A DNA stretch of 64,000 nucleotides from Anaerococcus sp. AGMB09787 (GCF_022808955.1 NZ_JAKZEY010000050.1:1-64000), one strand, 5' to 3'; counted from the first letter of the stretch, positions 1 through 9,000 are shown. Made by a program: numbers and translations. The notes: generated by a model not told the origin, from the sequence alone.

Positions 1-234
1 GAATAAAAAGAGCTTTCTCCCTACTAAGGGACGAAAGCTCGTGATACCACCCATATTCATCTATTCCTCACGGAATAGACCTCTTCAAGTACATACATAC
101 TCTAACTCTGTAACGGGAGTTCCCGTATAAGTCTCCTTGTATCGACATATATGCTCTAAGATTCTCTTCTGTACCCTTCCCCTTGTCCTCTCACACCAAA
201 ACGGACTCGCTTTAAGCTTTCAGATACATACTCT
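1..234 (-). promoter_or_regulatory. T-box riboswitch leader
   Basis: On the minus strand this reads as a T-box leader. The T-box bulge sequence GGGTGGTATCACG is at 40-52. It is followed by a terminator hairpin at about 4-40 (GAGCTTTC pairing with GAAAGCTC around inner TCCC/GGGA) and a run of T. Upstream, at about 180-215, is the distal Stem I motif (GTCC, GGTGTGAGA, GGAC). The specifier side reads GAA GAG AATCTTAGAGC near 150-166, so the specifier may be a Glu codon, but this assignment is weak. T-boxes sense uncharged tRNA and control aminoacyl-tRNA synthetase or amino-acid genes. The controlled gene lies beyond the left edge. Confidence 0.85.
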
Positions 235-366
235 TCTCTTCAACACATTTAACAAACTAATTATTTGATGGTTATATTATATATCCGTTATTCTACTTTG
301 TCAAATTAACTTAATAATTTTAAAAATTAATTTATAGACTAAGAAAATTAACATACTTGTCATAAA

Positions 367-2331
367 TTAAATAAACAAGCTTGCACATACAACTGAAACC
401 ACAGTCATAAGTTTGATTAGGATATTTAGAGATGGTCCAGATGTATCCTTGAAAGGATCTCCTACAGTATCTCCTACAACTGCTGCCTTGTGGGCATCAG
501 ATCCCTTGCCCTCATCTCCATCGAGAGTTTCGATGTACTTCTTGGCATTATCCCATGCTCCACCAGCATTTGACATAAAGATTGCCATCAAGACACCCGT
601 TACCAAAGCTCCTGCCAAAAGTCCACCTAGGGCATAGGCTCCGAGGACCTTACCTACAAGTAATGGAACAACTATAGCAAGCACTCCTGGCACAATCATT
701 TCTCTGAGCGATGCTGTAGTTGAAATATCAATACACCTAGCATAGTCAGGTTCGGCTTCTCCCCTCAAAATCCTATCATCAGACCTAAATTGTCTTCTAA
801 CTTCAGCAATCATTTGTGATGCTGCCTTGCCAACTGAATTCATAGTTAGGGCAGTAAAGAGGAATGGAAGCATAGCTCCAATAAACATACCAGCTACAAC
901 TTGTGGCTCAAGTATCGAAATTGATCCAAGATTTAGACTTTGGCTATAGGTTACAAAGAGTGATAAGGCAGTTAAAGCTGCACTTCCTATGGCAAAACCC
1001 TTACCAATAGCTGCTGTAGTATTTCCAATTGAATCTAGCTCATCAGTTATATCCCTAACCTCACTTGGCAAATAGCTCATCTCTGCTATACCACCTGCAT
1101 TATCAGTTATAGGGCCATAGGCATCAACTGTAATAGTCGTCGCTGTTGTAGAAAGCATACCCACTGCACTTAGGGCTATACCGAATACTCCATTAGCCCA
1201 GTAGGCTATGATTATACCAAGGGCAATAAGGATTATTGGCAAGACTGTAGATAGCATTCCTACTGAAAGGCCTGAGATAATATTTGTAGCAACTCCTGTC
1301 TTTGACTCATCAGCTATATTTCTAACATGCCTATACTTATCAGAAGTATAGTACTCTGTCAAAAGTCCTATCAAAATACCAACCACAATTCCAACAATTA
1401 TAGCAAGGGCTGCATTGAGTTTCTTAAAGTAATAAAAAGATAAAATCAATGATGCTACGAGTACTAGTGCCCCTGACACATAAATTGTAGACATAAGGGA
1501 CTTTTGAGGATCCTTGTGCTTGCTAGTAAGAAACATAAAGCTTGCAAAAATAGAGGCTAAAATTCCTATAGCAACCAAGAAGAAGGTAAACTTCGTACCA
1601 GCATCCCCACTTGCTACAATACCCAGAGTTATAGCTGAAATAATGGCACCAGAATATGATTCAAAAAGGTCAGCACCCATACCAGCCACATCACCTACAT
1701 TATCGCCTACATTATCAGCTATAACTGCAGGATTTCTAGGATCGTCTTCAGGGATACCTTCCTCAACCTTACCAACCAAATCAGCTCCGAGATCTGCTGC
1801 CTTGGTATAGATACCTCCACCAACTCTAGCAAAAAGTGCAACTGATGATGCACCAAGGGAATAGCCCATAATAATGGCTGGGTCTCTAAAAATTAGATAT
1901 GAAATCATAATTCCCAAAAATCCAAGTCCTGTTACAGCAAAACCCATAACAGATCCACCAGCAAAAGCAAGATTCAAGGCACCACTCGAACCCTTTTCAT
2001 AGGCCATATTAGTACACCTAGCATTGGCTGCTGTAGACACCCTCATTCCTATAAAGCCTGCAAGCATAGAGAAAATTGATCCCAAAATATAGCAGACCAT
2101 AATCCTAACATCGAGAAAAATCGCTATTAGGACAGAAACAATAACCACAAAAACCGTAATAAAAATATATTCACGTCTAATAAAAGTCATGGCCCCATCC
2201 TTGATATGGGCAGCAATTTCACTCATCCTCTTATTACCTAAGGATACAGGTAATATCTTCTTTGTAATTGTAAATCCCATAAATAAAATCGCAAGGATTG
2301 CAACAATTAAAGAAATAATCTCTACTAACAT
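367..2331 (-). CDS. hppA: Membrane-bound K+-dependent pyrophosphatase
   Basis: Integral membrane pyrophosphatase that couples hydrolysis of pyrophosphate to pumping of Na+ or H+ across the cytoplasmic membrane. The 654 residues match the usual family length and contain many hydrophobic helices. The substrate-site signatures are clear: [20 protein letters not shown] at 171-190, then DDPRNP and [12 protein letters not shown] at about 197-217. The motif [10 protein letters not shown] at 436-445 has Ala where K+-independent enzymes have Lys, so this is the K+-dependent class, which includes all known Na+ pumps and some H+ pumps. The ion cannot be settled by eye. The start follows AGGAGG with good spacing. 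The gene has its own promoter at 2353-2381 and is probably a single-gene unit. Confidence 0.96.
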   Translation of the reverse strand: MLVEIISLIVAILAILFMGFTITKKILPVSLGNKRMSEIAAHIKDGAMTFIRREYIFITVFVVIVSVLIAIFLDVRIMVCYILGSIFSMLAGFIGMRVSTAANARCTNMAYEKGSSGALNLAFAGGSVMGFAVTGLGFLGIMISYLIFRDPAIIMGYSLGASSVALFARVGGGIYTKAADLGADLVGKVEEGIPEDDPRNPAVIADNVGDNVGDVAGMGADLFESYSGAIISAITLGIVASGDAGTKFTFFLVAIGILASIFASFMFLTSKHKDPQKSLMSTIYVSGALVLVASLILSFYYFKKLNAALAIIVGIVVGILIGLLTEYYTSDKYRHVRNIADESKTGVATNIISGLSVGMLSTVLPIILIALGIIIAYWANGVFGIALSAVGMLSTTATTITVDAYGPITDNAGGIAEMSYLPSEVRDITDELDSIGNTTAAIGKGFAIGSAALTALSLFVTYSQSLNLGSISILEPQVVAGMFIGAMLPFLFTALTMNSVGKAASQMIAEVRRQFRSDDRILRGEAEPDYARCIDISTTASLREMIVPGVLAIVVPLLVGKVLGAYALGGLLAGALVTGVLMAIFMSNAGGAWDNAKKYIETLDGDEGKGSDAHKAAVVGDTVGDPFKDTSGPSLNILIKLMTVVSVVCASLFI

Positions 2332-2352
2332 ATATACCTCCTGTCTATATAT

Positions 2353-2381
2353 AATATAATATAAAAAATGATTCTTGACAA
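2353..2381 (-). promoter_or_regulatory. SigA-type promoter of hppA
   Basis: On the minus strand TTGTCA and TATATT are separated by 17 bases, about 25 bases upstream of the hppA ribosome site. It lies between the stop of the upstream gene and hppA. Confidence 0.6.
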
Positions 2382-2404
2382 GGTTTTCTTTTCAATAAAA
2401 TAAA

Positions 2405-2878
2405 TTAAAATATAATGGAAGAAAAAATTAACATTTGGAAAGAAGCTAGAAGGTTACCGAGGGCAATAGTAACAAAGGCCTTCTTCTTATCCAGATCCAA
2501 AAGATCCGCTATGAGAGAACCCATCCAGACACCAGTACCAGGTAGAGGTAGGGCCGTAAAAACAAATAGACCCAGGTACTCGTACTTCCTGATCTTCTCA
2601 TCCTTCCTATGGGCCTTATCTACAATCTTTCCTACAAACTTCCTTAGAGACTTGGACCTCGCCATAAGAGAAAAAACTTTCTTTATCCAAATTAAAATAA
2701 AAATCGCTGGTAGGGTTGACCCTACAAAAGAAATACCATAAGTCTTAAAGACAGATAGCCCCATGACAAAACCTATGGGGATTGCCCCCTTCACCTCAAT
2801 AAGAGGGAGCATGGAAATCAAAAATAAGGCTATTTCACTTGTAAAATGGTCTTTAATAAATTCAACTAAACCAGTCAT
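2405..2878 (-). CDS. Small multidrug-export family protein (COG2426 type)
   Basis: A 157-residue membrane protein with about four hydrophobic segments (residues about 15-35, 42-65, 100-125 and 135-157). Segments LPLIEVKGAIPIG and FTALPLPGTGVWMGS are typical of the COG2426 family, often labelled small multi-drug export protein. That label is old and weakly supported, so the transported substrate is unknown. The two similar glycine/proline re-entrant motifs resemble the repeated half-structure of DedA-like proteins. It lies between the rpsR terminator and the hppA promoter and is probably transcribed alone. Confidence 0.75.
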   Translation of the reverse strand: MTGLVEFIKDHFTSEIALFLISMLPLIEVKGAIPIGFVMGLSVFKTYGISFVGSTLPAIFILIWIKKVFSLMARSKSLRKFVGKIVDKAHRKDEKIRKYEYLGLFVFTALPLPGTGVWMGSLIADLLDLDKKKAFVTIALGNLLASFQMLIFSSIIF

Positions 2879-2920
2879 AAATACTTCCTTAGCTACTATT
2901 ATAACCTAGAAATAAATAAT

Positions 2921-2942
2921 AAAAAAGAGCATTTGTATGCCC
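2921..2942 (-). terminator. Rho-independent terminator after rpsR
   Basis: On the minus strand GGGCAT, loop ACAA, ATGCTC, then TTTTTT. It closes the rpsF-ssb-rpsR operon. Confidence 0.7.
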
Positions 2943-2982
2943 TTTGATATTGCTTATTGAAAAATTGTCTAATATCTATCTA

Positions 2983-3210
2983 TTAATTTTCTTCGTATGG
3001 TAGTAATGCAACTTGTCTAGCTCTTTTAATAGCTCTAGTAATCTCTCTTTGATGTTTTGCATTAAGACCTGTTACTCTTCTAGGTAGAATCTTACCTCTT
3101 TCAGTTATAAATCTTTTTAGAGTTTCGATATCTTTATAATCTATAACCTTTGAAGGATCTTTAACAAATGGGTCTACCTTTTTTCTTGGTCTAAATCTTC
3201 TTCCTGCCAT
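2983..3210 (-). CDS. rpsR: 30S ribosomal protein S18
   Basis: A basic protein of 75 residues, the normal length for bacterial S18. It contains the conserved core [20 protein letters not shown] and the [21 protein letters not shown] segment that binds rRNA and contacts S6. It is the last gene of rpsF-ssb-rpsR, the standard bacterial order, and starts after AAGGAA. There is no CxxC zinc motif at the N-terminus, so this is the zinc-free form. Transcription ends at the hairpin at 2921-2942. Confidence 0.97.
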   Translation of the reverse strand: MAGRRFRPRKKVDPFVKDPSKVIDYKDIETLKRFITERGKILPRRVTGLNAKHQREITRAIKRARQVALLPYEEN

Positions 3211-3227
3211 TTATAATTCCTTTCTTA

Positions 3228-3752
3228 TTAGAATGGAATCCTACCATCGTCTTCTATTTCAGTAAAGTCATCATCGAAAAAGTCATCATCTGCAGAAAAT
3301 GAATCATTTTGACTATTTGGTCTTTGATTATTTTGAGTTTGTGAATAGGAATTATTATAAATATCTTGGTTGTCATTACTGTGATTATTATAGGATGAAT
3401 AAGAATTATCTGATCTTGATCCTAAAAACTCAACATTATCAGCGACAACATCTGTTGTATAAACTGTTTTTCCTGTTTCCCTATCTTGGTAAGATCCAGT
3501 TTCGATCCTACCTTCTACTGCGCATTGACTTCCTTTTCTTAAATATTTACTAGAATTTTCAGCTTGAGCTCCCCAAACTGTTATTCTAATAAAATCAGCT
3601 GTCGGACGATTTTGGGCTTCCATTTCGTTACGTCTTTCCCTACTAAGTCGCTTGTCGACTGCTAGTGTGAATGTACACACCGCTCTTTGTCCTTGAGTAT
3701 ACCTTAAGTCCGGATCTCTAGTAAGTCTTCCTATAAGTGTTACTCTATTCAT
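3228..3752 (-). CDS. ssb: Single-stranded DNA-binding protein
   Basis: Binds single-stranded DNA during replication, repair and recombination. Residues 1-110 form the OB fold (MNRVTLIGRLTRDPDLRYTQ, FTLAVDKR, ADFIRITVWG, GSQCAVEGRIETGSYQD). A flexible Asn/Gln/Ser-rich linker follows (about 118-155). The acidic tail ends DDGRIPF, the usual tip that docks partner proteins. It lies between rpsF and rpsR with gaps of 3 and 17 bases, so the three are co-transcribed. The 174-residue length is typical of Firmicutes SSB. Confidence 0.97.
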   Translation of the reverse strand: MNRVTLIGRLTRDPDLRYTQGQRAVCTFTLAVDKRLSRERRNEMEAQNRPTADFIRITVWGAQAENSSKYLRKGSQCAVEGRIETGSYQDRETGKTVYTTDVVADNVEFLGSRSDNSYSSYNNHSNDNQDIYNNSYSQTQNNQRPNSQNDSFSADDDFFDDDFTEIEDDGRIPF

Positions 3753-3755
3753 TGC

Positions 3756-4040
3756 TTAGTCCTCTTTTCTGATAACCATGTATCTGATTATAAAATCTGA
3801 AAGTCTTAGTCTTCTTTCAAATTCTTTGATATGGTCTGGGTTAGCTGTAAAGTCTACGATATAGTAATAACCTTCTTTTAGGTAATTAATTTCGTAAGCT
3901 AATTTTCTCTTTCCCCAATCGTCGACGTTAGTTACTTCACCATCTTGACCAATGATTTGTTTAAATCTCTCAAGAAGGTCAGTTCTATCACTGTCAGCCA
4001 TATCAGCTTTGAAAATCAATACTGCTTCGTAATTATTCAT
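3756..4040 (-). CDS. rpsF: 30S ribosomal protein S6
   Basis: S6 pairs with S18 on the platform of the small subunit. The 94-residue sequence starts MNNYEAVLIFKADM and contains the conserved WGKRKLAYEINYLKEGYYYIVDF segment split over two strands, ending RLSDFIIRYMVIRKED. First gene of the S6-SSB-S18 operon. It is preceded by a good ribosome site (AGGGAGGTG), a structured leader with a CCG motif, and a strong promoter at 4103-4131. In this family S6:S18 can repress its own operon through such a leader. Confidence 0.97.
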   Translation of the reverse strand: MNNYEAVLIFKADMADSDRTDLLERFKQIIGQDGEVTNVDDWGKRKLAYEINYLKEGYYYIVDFTANPDHIKEFERRLRLSDFIIRYMVIRKED

Positions 4041-4098
4041 TATTTCACCTCCCTACGGTCTATGACCCCGCTTATTAATACGGAGTAGAGAATTACCC
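4041..4098 (-). promoter_or_regulatory. Candidate S6:S18 autoregulatory leader
   Basis: The rpsF 5' leader on the minus strand can fold: CTCTAC at its start can pair with GTAGGGAG before the start codon, enclosing GGTC-ATA-GACC followed by CCG. Known S6:S18 leaders present a conserved CCG in a bulge next to a hairpin. Position and motif fit, but I folded it by eye only. Confidence 0.4.
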
Positions 4099-4102
4099 TT
4101 AT

Positions 4103-4131
4103 ATGTTACTCTCTAAGGGGGAGCTTGTCAA
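4103..4131 (-). promoter_or_regulatory. Promoter of rpsF-ssb-rpsR
   Basis: Consensus TTGACA and TAACAT separated by exactly 17 bases on the minus strand, about 60 bases before rpsF. The -35 box abuts the stop of the upstream peptidase gene. Confidence 0.75.
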
Positions 4132-5073
4132 CTAATTTTCTTGACTTTGGCTACTATAAATTGCATTGGCTATAGCCCTTGCCATAACCTTTGCTCCGAG
4201 GGCCCCTACGAGTGTGATGTCGGCTTCTACCTTGTTGGTTGCTATGGAAAAGATTGTATCTCCATCAAACATGGTATGGACTGGGTTTATAGCTCTGGCG
4301 TAGCCATCATGGGTCATTTGGGTGACCTTGGTTAGCCCTGTTTTATCGAAGGTCGCATTGGTTGCGACTATTCCTATGGTAGTGTTTTTTCCTTCGAGGT
4401 CAGCGAAGTTTTGGGCAATTTTTTCGATATTATCCATTGTTTTTACCATCTTGCCATCTACCCTTGGGCCTGCTATTTGTTCATTTCTTTCGTTATCGAA
4501 TATATCCCCAAAGGCATTTACTGCTACCATAGCACTTACTACAAGCTCTCCAAGCTTTATGCTTGCTTGGCCAAGTCCTGACTTTTGGGCGAAATTCATT
4601 CCGAAGGCCTTGCCAACTGTCGCTCCACTTCCTGCTCCAATTAGTCCCATTTCTTTGCTGTCATAGCTAGCCTTAGCTAGGGCTTCCCTTCCCATGGCTT
4701 CGTCTGGACGGGTTGAGCTATCCTTGTAGGCAAGGTCAAAGAGGACTGCCGAGCTTACTATAGGGACGACTCCGACTCCTACGTCAAGTCCTATCTTTTC
4801 TTCTTCTAGGGCCTTCATTACTCCACTTGCAGCTTCAAGTCCATAGGCTGATCCTCCTGCAAGGACTACTGCATTAAGGGAGCTAACTTGGTTGGTTGGG
4901 CTTAGGAGGTCTGTTTCACGAGTTCCTGGAGCTGACCCCCTTACTTCTACTGCACCGGTGTTTCCTTCATCGGGAATTATTACTGAGCAACCTGTTCCTG
5001 CTTCTAGGTTTTGGGCATGGCCCACCTTGATATTGCCAACATCTGTCAAAAATCCTGGATATAATTTATTCAT
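4132..5073 (-). CDS. P1-family (DmpA-like) aminopeptidase
   Basis: Belongs to the P1/DmpA N-terminal nucleophile family, whose precursors cleave themselves before a catalytic Ser or Thr to form an aminopeptidase. The family core is visible: IKVGHAQNLEAGTGCSVIIP, AVEVRGSAPGTRETDLL, VVLAGGSAYGLEAASG, and GAGSGATVGK with the likely processing region. About 313 residues. I place the start at 5073 (second of two tandem ATGs), because AGGAGAG then has normal spacing; it overlaps the upstream gene by 8 bases, suggesting translational coupling. The physiological substrate is unknown. Confidence 0.85.
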   Translation of the reverse strand: MNKLYPGFLTDVGNIKVGHAQNLEAGTGCSVIIPDEGNTGAVEVRGSAPGTRETDLLSPTNQVSSLNAVVLAGGSAYGLEAASGVMKALEEEKIGLDVGVGVVPIVSSAVLFDLAYKDSSTRPDEAMGREALAKASYDSKEMGLIGAGSGATVGKAFGMNFAQKSGLGQASIKLGELVVSAMVAVNAFGDIFDNERNEQIAGPRVDGKMVKTMDNIEKIAQNFADLEGKNTTIGIVATNATFDKTGLTKVTQMTHDGYARAINPVHTMFDGDTIFSIATNKVEADITLVGALGAKVMARAIANAIYSSQSQEN

Positions 5074-5755
5074 CATCTCTCCTATTTCTATAAGCATCCA
5101 TCATACTTGCAAAGACTTCAGAGCTTGAAGGTGGTGTATAGGATATGGCATTGGCACCAGCTTCGATTGTTTCTAAGATATGGTGGTTCTGCTTGCCCCC
5201 ACTTGCGATTATTGGGAATTCATTGCCGATATTTTTTCTAATCTCCCTTACTAGGTCTGCTGTGTACTTGCCACCTGCCACATTTAGGATCTCAGCCCCT
5301 GCTTCAATCTTACCCATATAGTCATTATCAAAGCTACTTACTGTGGCGATAACTGGTATATCTAAGAATTCTGCAATGGATTCTATATCCTTATTGGGCA
5401 TGGGAGAGTTCACTACTACCCCGTAAGCTCCCATAAGTTCTGCTTCTATGGCTATATATTTTGACCTAAGGCCTTGGGTTGTGCCCCCTCCAACTCCTAC
5501 AAAGCATGGCACATTTGCCACATCTAGGATGGCGCTAGTGATGGTGTTTTGTGGGGTATAGGGATAGACTGCCATGATTGAGTCAGCGTTTGAATTTCTA
5601 ATTATGGCGAGGTCTGTCGTAAAGAGAAGGGATTTTATTCTCTTATCAAAAATCTTAATCCCAGATGCCCTATAGATCTCTTCTGGTACCTTTATAAATG
5701 ATTTTCTAAGCTTGGAATGAACTTCCGGAATATACTTGTTGGTCTTTTTTTCCAT
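5066..5755 (-). CDS. TIM-barrel family protein of unknown function
   Basis: A 229-residue protein that reads as a (beta/alpha)8 barrel: alternating strands such as DLAIIRN, VPCFVGVGGG, GAYGVVVNSP, IPVIATVSSF, AEILNVAGG and FPIIASGGK end in Gly-rich loops. The last two loops (GGKYTAD and ASGGKQNHH) resemble phosphate-binding loops of flavin or phosphosugar barrels. Homologues in clostridia are usually labelled only hydrolase. I do not recognise the reaction. It starts 2 bases after the stop of the sugar dehydrogenase gene and overlaps the P1 peptidase gene, so the three probably form one operon. Confidence 0.6.
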   Translation of the reverse strand: MEKKTNKYIPEVHSKLRKSFIKVPEEIYRASGIKIFDKRIKSLLFTTDLAIIRNSNADSIMAVYPYTPQNTITSAILDVANVPCFVGVGGGTTQGLRSKYIAIEAELMGAYGVVVNSPMPNKDIESIAEFLDIPVIATVSSFDNDYMGKIEAGAEILNVAGGKYTADLVREIRKNIGNEFPIIASGGKQNHHILETIEAGANAISYTPPSSSEVFASMMDAYRNRRDDE

Positions 5756-5757
5756 AG

Positions 5758-6918
5758 TTAATCCCTATTAAATACATCTCTTGAATAAACTTTATCTTCT
5801 ACATCTACTAGATTTTCATCAATCCTATTTGCAACAATTATATCAGCCTTTTTAAATTCATCTAGGTCATTTACTACCCTCATGCCTTCAAAGTTTTCCT
5901 TATCTACATTTGGTTCATAGACTATTAGGTCAGATCCCTTGGCTTTGAGGTTCTTAACTACATCAAAGATGGCAGATTTTCTGAAGTTATCAGAGCCTTT
6001 TTTCATAACTAGCCTATAGATTCCTATGGTTTTTGGCTCCTTGGTCAAGATCCTGTCAGATACAAAGTCCTTACGGATTTTATTGGCATCTACTACTGCA
6101 TTAAACATGGCATTTGGCACATCTCTAAAGTTGGAGCTTAGTTGCATGGAATCTTTTGGTAAGCAGTAACCCCCATAGCCAAAAGAAGGGTTGTTGTAGT
6201 GGTTACCAATCCTTGGATCTCCACAGACTCCCTTGATTATATCCTTGGAATTAAGTCCCTTTACTTCAGCAAAAGAATCTAGTTCATTAAAGTAAGCCAC
6301 CCTCATAGCAAGGTAGGTATTGGCAAAGAGCTTGACTGCTTCAGCTTCGCTTGATTCCATGAGGATAATTTCAGGATCATTGAGGGCTTCATGCTTGAAA
6401 AGCTCTGCAATTTCCATCCCCCTATCAGATTTTTCTCCAACAATTATACGACTTGGATGGAGGCAGTCATAGAGAGCCCTACCCTCTCTCAAAAATTCTG
6501 GTGAGAAGATGATATTATCGCATCCATATTCCTTGTTTTTGCTCTCGGTGTAGCCAATTGGAATAGTAGATTTTATTAAAATAGTAACGTCCTCATTGAC
6601 TTCCTTGACTTCCTTGATAGCCCCATCTAGGTAGGAGGTATCGAAGTGTTCCTTGACCTCATCATAGTTGGTTGGAAGGGCAAGGATTACTAGGTCGCTA
6701 TCCTTGTAATGGACCTTAGGAGCCCTTTCAGCTCTCAAATTTAGGTCTTTATTTTCTAAGTATTCTATAATTTCCTTATCTACTAAGGGTGATTTTTTAT
6801 TATTAATCATGTCGATTTTTCTATCGTCAACGTCTATGCCTATAACTTCATTAGAAAGTCCAAGCAATATCGCGTTTGATAGGCCGACATAACCTAGTCC
6901 TACTAGTGTAATTTTCAT
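5758..6918 (-). CDS. ugd: UDP-glucose 6-dehydrogenase family enzyme
   Basis: NAD-dependent nucleotide-sugar dehydrogenase, probably oxidising UDP-glucose to UDP-glucuronate for surface polysaccharide. The N-terminal Rossmann fold has GLGYVGLS at 7-14 and an acidic residue after the second strand (IGIDVDD). The catalytic Cys is C252 in GYGGYCLPKDS, and FSPEFLREG at 138-146 is a family substrate motif. The 386 residues match the short bacterial UGDH type. Start follows AAGGAGA. First gene of a three-gene unit with the barrel protein and the P1 peptidase. Other substrates such as UDP-N-acetylmannosamine are possible, as there are no other polysaccharide genes nearby. Confidence 0.9.
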   Translation of the reverse strand: MKITLVGLGYVGLSNAILLGLSNEVIGIDVDDRKIDMINNKKSPLVDKEIIEYLENKDLNLRAERAPKVHYKDSDLVILALPTNYDEVKEHFDTSYLDGAIKEVKEVNEDVTILIKSTIPIGYTESKNKEYGCDNIIFSPEFLREGRALYDCLHPSRIIVGEKSDRGMEIAELFKHEALNDPEIILMESSEAEAVKLFANTYLAMRVAYFNELDSFAEVKGLNSKDIIKGVCGDPRIGNHYNNPSFGYGGYCLPKDSMQLSSNFRDVPNAMFNAVVDANKIRKDFVSDRILTKEPKTIGIYRLVMKKGSDNFRKSAIFDVVKNLKAKGSDLIVYEPNVDKENFEGMRVVNDLDEFKKADIIVANRIDENLVDVEDKVYSRDVFNRD

Positions 6919-6987
6919 AATGTCTCCTTAACTTTTATAAAATCACTTTACAGCTTTTAGTATTTTTATCAATTATTGAACTTTACC

Positions 6988-7412
6988 TTAGTCTCTAACA
7001 AATACTACTACTTCGTAGGACCTCATAACTAGAGGGTCGACCATAACCCATTTGTCATAATTGAATAGGACAAATTGGTTTAAATCGTAGGCTGGTTATA
7101 TACATTTGCTTTGTGGAAGAATTATTTTAGACTTAGGTTAATAATAACTAGGACCTTATCTCCAATAAAATACTTGGTAAAGGCAAGAATACCTTTTTCT
7201 CTTTTAAAAATTCTAACTGTCCTCGCTACAATCTTATTTGCTTACTTAAAGGAAATTATTCTTTTATAGAAAGAAAATACCTTAACCATATATTAAACCA
7301 TGTCAAAGGTCGAATAAAAGCCTGATTTAACTCTTAGTTCTTCCACCTTTTCATAAAATAATCGAAGTTCTCAGAAGGAAGAATGCTCCAATCCTTGCAC
7401 TTTGGCATTCCT
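6988..7412 (-). pseudogene. Decayed glycosidase C-terminal remnant (GH13-like)
   Basis: This stretch has no intact gene, but the minus strand holds pieces of a protein in shifting frames separated by stops. One piece, about 7225-7124, reads RIFKREKGILAF then TKYFIGDKVLVIINLSLK, resembling the C-terminal beta domain of alpha-glucosidases. Another, about 7081-6988, reads NQFVLFNYDKWVMVDPLVM and ends RSYEVVVFVRD, like the usual final strand of that domain (treC here ends LRPYECLALIKRF). A third piece near 7412-7350 reads CKDWSILPSENFDYFMKRW and was not identified. The rest of 6919-7587 shows only the alsT promoter. Confidence 0.5.
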
Positions 7413-7525
7413 ATGAGTAGTTTAGATTAGCATTGGCTTTTGTATATAACCCAAAAGTAGTTTTTAAATCTAAATAATTAATCTATTAAAATAAATTAGT
7501 AATTTCTATTAAATTATTTTTTTAA

Positions 7526-7554
7526 TTGAATATTCTTTCTTTGCTTAGTATAAT
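7526..7554 (+). promoter_or_regulatory. SigA-type promoter of alanine symporter gene
   Basis: TTGAAT and TATAAT separated by 17 bases, 33 bases before the start codon. Confidence 0.7.
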
Positions 7555-7587
7555 TATATATATTAAATTGTATTTGAGGTATAAGAT

Positions 7588-8970
7588 ATGCATTTTATTA
7601 TGACAATTAACAAATCACTTAACTCCATAGTTTGGGGCTGGCCTATGATAATATTGTTATTGGGAACTGGCATTTTATTATTTATAGCAACAAATGGACT
7701 AGTAATTAGAAATTTCAACTATATTTTTAAATCAACTTTCCTTAAGTTATTTAAAAAAGATACTACTGGAAGTGGAGAATTAACTGCTTTTCAAGCTGTT
7801 TCTACTGCTCTTGCTGCAACAGTAGGTACTGGAAACATAGTAGGAGTAGCTACTGCGATTTCAATCGGTGGACCAGGAGCTATATTTTGGTTGTGGGTTA
7901 GTGCTTTTTTTGGGATGACAACTAAATTTGCAGAAGTTACTTTAGCAATAGCTTATAGAGAAAAAAATCCAGTAACAGGTGCCTATGTTGGTGGTCCTAT
8001 GTACTATTTAAAAAATGGTGTAAAGTGCAAGGCTCTAGGTTCAGTTTTTGCTATATTTTCTGCCCTAGCAGCTCTTGGAATAGGAAATATGACCCAAGCA
8101 AATTCAATTTCTATGACACTTAAAGATAGTTTTGGACTTAGCCCTTACTTAGTTGGATTTGTTCTAATCATACTAACATCTCTTATTATAATACGAGGTA
8201 TTAATAGCATAGGAAAAGTTACAGAAAAACTGGTACCTTTTATGGCTATTTTTTATATACTAGCTTGCCTTTTTATTATTTTTTCAAATATTAATAAGTT
8301 AGGCCCTATTTTAACAAGTATTTTTGCAAATGCTTTTAATCCAAGTGCAGCAGCGGGAGGAATAGCTGGCATTAGTCTTAAATCATCTATGAAAGCTGGT
8401 ATTTCTAGGGGACTTTTTTCAAATGAAGCAGGACTTGGTTCTGGACCTATTGCACATGCAGCTTCTAAAACTGATCATCCAGTAAGACAAGGACTCTGGG
8501 GAGTCTTCGAAGTTTTAGTAGATTCCTTTATAATTTGTAGTTTGACATCTTTTGTTATTCTTATAAGTGACAATTATAAAGAAGGATTAGAGGGAGCAGC
8601 AATAACTACTCAATCTTTTAATAGTGGCATACCTTATGGAGCTTATATAGTTAGCATTAGTTTAACATTATTTGCTTTTTCTACAATAATAGGTTGGTAT
8701 TATTACGGAGAAAAAAGCCTTGAATATCTTTTTGGATCAAAAGGCTCAAAGTTTTATAAATTAATCTATCTTCCTATTATTTTTTTAGGAGCTGTGGGTG
8801 GACTAAAAGAAATTTGGTCTATATCTGATACTATGAACGGTCTAATGGCCATACCAAACCTAATTGGTTTAATCGTTTTAACACCTACCTTAAAGCGATT
8901 AATTAAAAATTTCTTTGAAGATCCGGATAGGATTCGCCAAATTAATGAATATGAAGATCTCCTTAGATAA
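7588..8970 (+). CDS. alsT: Sodium:alanine (AGCS) symporter
   Basis: Na+-coupled alanine/glycine uptake protein of the AGCS family. The 460 residues contain about 11 hydrophobic helices. Family signatures include FQAVSTALAATVGTGNIVGV, GGPGAIFWLWVSAFFGM, GAYVGGPMYY and LFSNEAGLGSGPIAHA. The start follows GAGGT. It is the only plus-strand gene in the first 12 kb and is noticeably more AT-rich in codon use than the neighbouring minus-strand genes. Together with the decayed DNA upstream, that suggests a rearranged or acquired segment. Monocistronic, with its own promoter and a terminator hairpin that includes its last codons. Confidence 0.93.
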   Translation: MHFIMTINKSLNSIVWGWPMIILLLGTGILLFIATNGLVIRNFNYIFKSTFLKLFKKDTTGSGELTAFQAVSTALAATVGTGNIVGVATAISIGGPGAIFWLWVSAFFGMTTKFAEVTLAIAYREKNPVTGAYVGGPMYYLKNGVKCKALGSVFAIFSALAALGIGNMTQANSISMTLKDSFGLSPYLVGFVLIILTSLIIIRGINSIGKVTEKLVPFMAIFYILACLFIIFSNINKLGPILTSIFANAFNPSAAAGGIAGISLKSSMKAGISRGLFSNEAGLGSGPIAHAASKTDHPVRQGLWGVFEVLVDSFIICSLTSFVILISDNYKEGLEGAAITTQSFNSGIPYGAYIVSISLTLFAFSTIIGWYYYGEKSLEYLFGSKGSKFYKLIYLPIIFLGAVGGLKEIWSISDTMNGLMAIPNLIGLIVLTPTLKRLIKNFFEDPDRIRQINEYEDLLR

Positions 8971-8984
8971 AAAGGAGATCTTTC
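8953..8984 (+). terminator. Hairpin overlapping the alsT stop codon
   Basis: GAAGATCTCCTT and AAGGAGATCTTTC form a 12-base stem with the TAA stop (8968-8970) in the loop. The T tract is short, so it may act partly as a 3' stabiliser. Confidence 0.6.
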
Positions 8985-9000
8985 ATAGTTAATAAATATT

